Below are positions 15,465 through 17,561 of a stretch of DNA of 17,561 bases, piece after piece. A model generated the notes under the pieces. That model ran no database searches. It was not told the origin of the DNA and worked only from the letters and a program-made list of their open reading frames with translations. The DNA is taken from NCBI GenBank assembly GCA_026987795.1, contig JALSMF010000201.1, forward strand, positions 1-17,561. The letters run 5' to 3'. The first letter of the stretch is position 1. Every line of letters starts with the position of its first letter. Made by a program: the position numbers and the translations under genes. The DNA is from Bacteroidales bacterium. Its GTDB lineage: Bacteria; Bacteroidota; Bacteroidia; Bacteroidales; JAADGE01.

Positions 15465-17561
15465 TTATAAAGTTTCTTTTATTGCCGCTTGTGCTGCTGC
15501 AAGTCTTGCAATCGGCACACGATAAGGAGAACAACTTACATAATCAAGCCCTGTTCTGTGACAAAACTCAACGGATGAAGGCTCGCCGCCGTGTTCGCCG
15601 CAAATACCGAGTTTAATGTCCGGACGTGTTTGACGACCTTTTTTAACTGCTGTTTCAACCAGTTGACCTACACCTGTTTGGTCTAAAACTTCAAACGGGT
15701 CGTGCTTTAACAGACCTTTTTCAATATAAATCGGTAAAAATTTGCCTGCATCATCACGGGAATACCCGAAAGTCATCTGTGTTAAATCATTGGTTCCGAA
15801 AGAAAAGAATTCTGCAGATTCTGCAATTTCATCAGCTGTAAGTGCCGCACGAGGAATCTCAATCATTGTGCCTACAAGATAATCTATCGAATCGTTTCTT
15901 TCTTCAAATATTTTTTTAACAGTTTTTCTGACTATCTCTTCCTGCATTTTCATTTCAGCCAAAGTTCCTGTTAAAGGAATCATAATTTCAGGATGAGCTT
16001 TTATTCCTTTTTCTTTTAAGTTAAGAGCTGCTTCAATAATAGCTCTGGTTTGCATTTCCGTAATTTCCGGATATGTATTTCCTAAACGACAACCTCTGTG
16101 CCCGAGCATAGGGTTAACTTCTTTTAAATCTTCAACTTTTTGTTTAATGACATCAACACTTACACCCATAACGTCTGCCATCTCTTTTTGTCCTTTTTCG
16201 TCGTGAGGAACAAATTCATGTAAAGGCGGGTCAAGTAAACGAACGGTAACAGGTAAATCCTGCATTGCTTCAAAAATACCTTCAAAATCTTTTCTTTGAA
16301 TAGGTAACAGTTTTTCAAGGGCTTTTCTTCTTCCTTCTTCATCTTCGGCAAGAATCATTTCACGCATTGCGATAATTTTTTCTCCTTCAAAGAACATATG
16401 CTCGGTTCTTGTAAGACCGATACCTTTTGCTCCGAAGTTACGTGCTACGGCAGAATCTTTAGGTGTATCGGCATTTGTTCTGACATACATACGTGCATAT
16501 TTATCTGCAAGCTCCATTAATGCGGCAAAATCTCCGCCTACTTCAGGATCTATCGTTGCTGTTTTTCCTTCATAAACTTCGCCCGTAGATCCGTTAAGAG
16601 AAATCCAGTCCCCTTCTTTAAAAGTGATACCGCCGGTTGTTAAGGTTCTTTGTTTATAGTCTATTTTTATTTCGCCTGCACCGGAAACACAGCATTTACC
16701 CATACCTCTTGCTACAACTGCAGCATGAGATGTCATTCCTCCTCTCTCTGTTAAAATTCCTTTTGCAACATTCATTCCTTCAAGGTCTTCGGGAGATGTT
16801 TCAATTCGAACTAAAATACTGTTTTCATATTTATCGGCTTCGTCTGCAAAGAAAACAATCTGCCCGGTAGCCGCACCCGGTGATGCAGGTAAACCTTTAG
16901 CTACGACATTTGCACCTGCTATTGCTTCTTTTTCGAAAACGGGATGAAGAAGTTCGTCCAATTTTTCGGGTTCTTGACGCATAATTGCTGTTTTCTCGTC
17001 AATCATACCTTCATTGAGCATATCTACGGCAATTTTTACCATTGCTGCACCTGTTCGTTTTCCGTTACGGGTTTGGAGCAGCCAAAGCTTACCGTCTTGA
17101 ATAGTAAACTCAAGGTCTTGCATATCTTTGTAATGCTTCTCGAGTTTGTCTTGTATCTCATTAAGTTCTTTATATTGCTCAGGCATTCTCTCTTCTAATG
17201 ACGGATATTTCGATGCTCTTTCTTCTTCTGATACTTTCGCAAGTTCAGCCCATCTTTTTGATCCTTCCAGAGTAATTTGCTGGGGAGTTCTTACTCCGGC
17301 AACAACATCTTCGCCTTGTGCATTGATTAAATATTCGCCGTTAAAAATATTTTCACCGGTTCCGGCATCTCTCGTAAAAGCAACACCTGTTGCAGAGTTT
17401 TCTCCCATATTACCGAATACCATCGCTTGTACATTTACTGCCGTCCCCCACTCTTCAGGTATTTTATTCATTTTTCTGTAATAAATGGCTCTGTCGGTAT
17501 TCCAACTGTCAAAAACAGCCATAACCGCTCCCCACAATTGTTCCCATGGATTATCCGGAAA
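15465..17561 (-). CDS. ppdK: Pyruvate, phosphate dikinase, N terminus beyond the window
   Basis: Partial gene: 698 residues are visible and the frame stays open to the right edge. The family is about 880-910 aa, so roughly 200 N-terminal residues of the ATP-grasp domain are missing. PPDK converts PEP, AMP and PPi to pyruvate, ATP and Pi, reversibly, in the cytosol. The visible part starts in the nucleotide-binding domain (PWEQLWGAVMAVFDSW; NSATGVAFTRD). Next comes the phosphohistidine domain with GGMTSHAAVVARGMG, whose swivelling His codon is at 16725-16727 and whose Thr two residues before is the usual regulatory site. It ends in the PEP/pyruvate TIM barrel with GHRGCRLG, SFGTNDLTQMTFGYSRDD and the catalytic Cys of ICGEHGGEP (codon 15600-15602). 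The TTG at 17535 is not a real start. A PPDK regulatory protein gene is not seen. Terminator at 15409-15442. Confidence 0.97.
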   Translation of the reverse strand, partial: FPDNPWEQLWGAVMAVFDSWNTDRAIYYRKMNKIPEEWGTAVNVQAMVFGNMGENSATGVAFTRDAGTGENIFNGEYLINAQGEDVVAGVRTPQQITLEGSKRWAELAKVSEEERASKYPSLEERMPEQYKELNEIQDKLEKHYKDMQDLEFTIQDGKLWLLQTRNGKRTGAAMVKIAVDMLNEGMIDEKTAIMRQEPEKLDELLHPVFEKEAIAGANVVAKGLPASPGAATGQIVFFADEADKYENSILVRIETSPEDLEGMNVAKGILTERGGMTSHAAVVARGMGKCCVSGAGEIKIDYKQRTLTTGGITFKEGDWISLNGSTGEVYEGKTATIDPEVGGDFAALMELADKYARMYVRTNADTPKDSAVARNFGAKGIGLTRTEHMFFEGEKIIAMREMILAEDEEGRRKALEKLLPIQRKDFEGIFEAMQDLPVTVRLLDPPLHEFVPHDEKGQKEMADVMGVSVDVIKQKVEDLKEVNPMLGHRGCRLGNTYPEITEMQTRAIIEAALNLKEKGIKAHPEIMIPLTGTLAEMKMQEEIVRKTVKKIFEERNDSIDYLVGTMIEIPRAALTADEIAESAEFFSFGTNDLTQMTFGYSRDDAGKFLPIYIEKGLLKHDPFEVLDQTGVGQLVETAVKKGRQTRPDIKLGICGEHGGEPSSVEFCHRTGLDYVSCSPYRVPIARLAAAQAAIKETL

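Noticed and set aside
1..17561. CRISPR arrays, tRNA or rRNA genes, insertion sequences, integrases or attachment sites
   Set aside because: No regularly spaced repeats, no RNA gene-like GC-rich structured stretch and no transposase or integrase motif is seen on either strand.

Overview
The window looks like part of a Bacteroidetes (Bacteroidota) chromosome, probably from the Bacteroidales/Marinilabiliales side. The DNA is AT-rich, Shine-Dalgarno sequences are weak or absent, and one promoter matches the Bacteroidetes TTTG / TAnnTTTG consensus exactly. The complex I operon also has the NuoEFG-less gene set that, from memory, is usual in Bacteroidales. Placement below phylum is inference.

Layout, left to right. 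(1) 181-1269 (+): a stand-alone FabH-like ketoacyl-ACP synthase III with its own candidate promoter. (2) 1458-11584 (+): a tightly packed operon nuoA-B-C-D-H-I-J-K-L-M-N, followed 3 nt later by an unrecognised 106-codon ORF and closed by a bidirectional terminator. The NADH-dehydrogenase module genes nuoE, nuoF and nuoG are absent (nuoD and nuoH are 12 nt apart), so this is a headless 11-subunit complex I: hydrophilic arm B/C/D/I and membrane arm A/H/J/K/L/M/N. (3) 11671-13350 (-): a membrane protein built like a hybrid histidine kinase, but with Tyr for the phospho-accepting His, an eroded ATP-binding domain and an intact C-terminal receiver. (4) 13496-14305 (-): a secreted protein of unknown function. 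(5) 14420-14845 (-): a small lipoprotein. (6) 15070-15261 (-): a cold-shock protein with a consensus promoter and a clear terminator. (7) 15465 to the right edge (-): the C-terminal three quarters of pyruvate, phosphate dikinase, with its terminator.

How the genes relate. The nuo operon encodes a quinone-reducing, ion-translocating machine whose electron donor cannot be NADH through NuoF. Reduced ferredoxin or flavodoxin docking at NuoI is the usual hypothesis. PPDK links PEP and pyruvate in PPi-based glycolysis or gluconeogenesis, as in many anaerobes. The remaining genes are separate transcription units with no visible functional link.

Most worth a second look: the pseudo-histidine-kinase/receiver protein; the conserved-looking last gene of the nuo operon; the loss of the central TM7 lysine in NuoM while NuoL and NuoN keep theirs; and an 18-bp perfect palindrome upstream of the lipoprotein gene. 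I saw no CRISPR array, tRNA, rRNA, transposase or integrase. No gene-free stretch exceeds about 230 bases.
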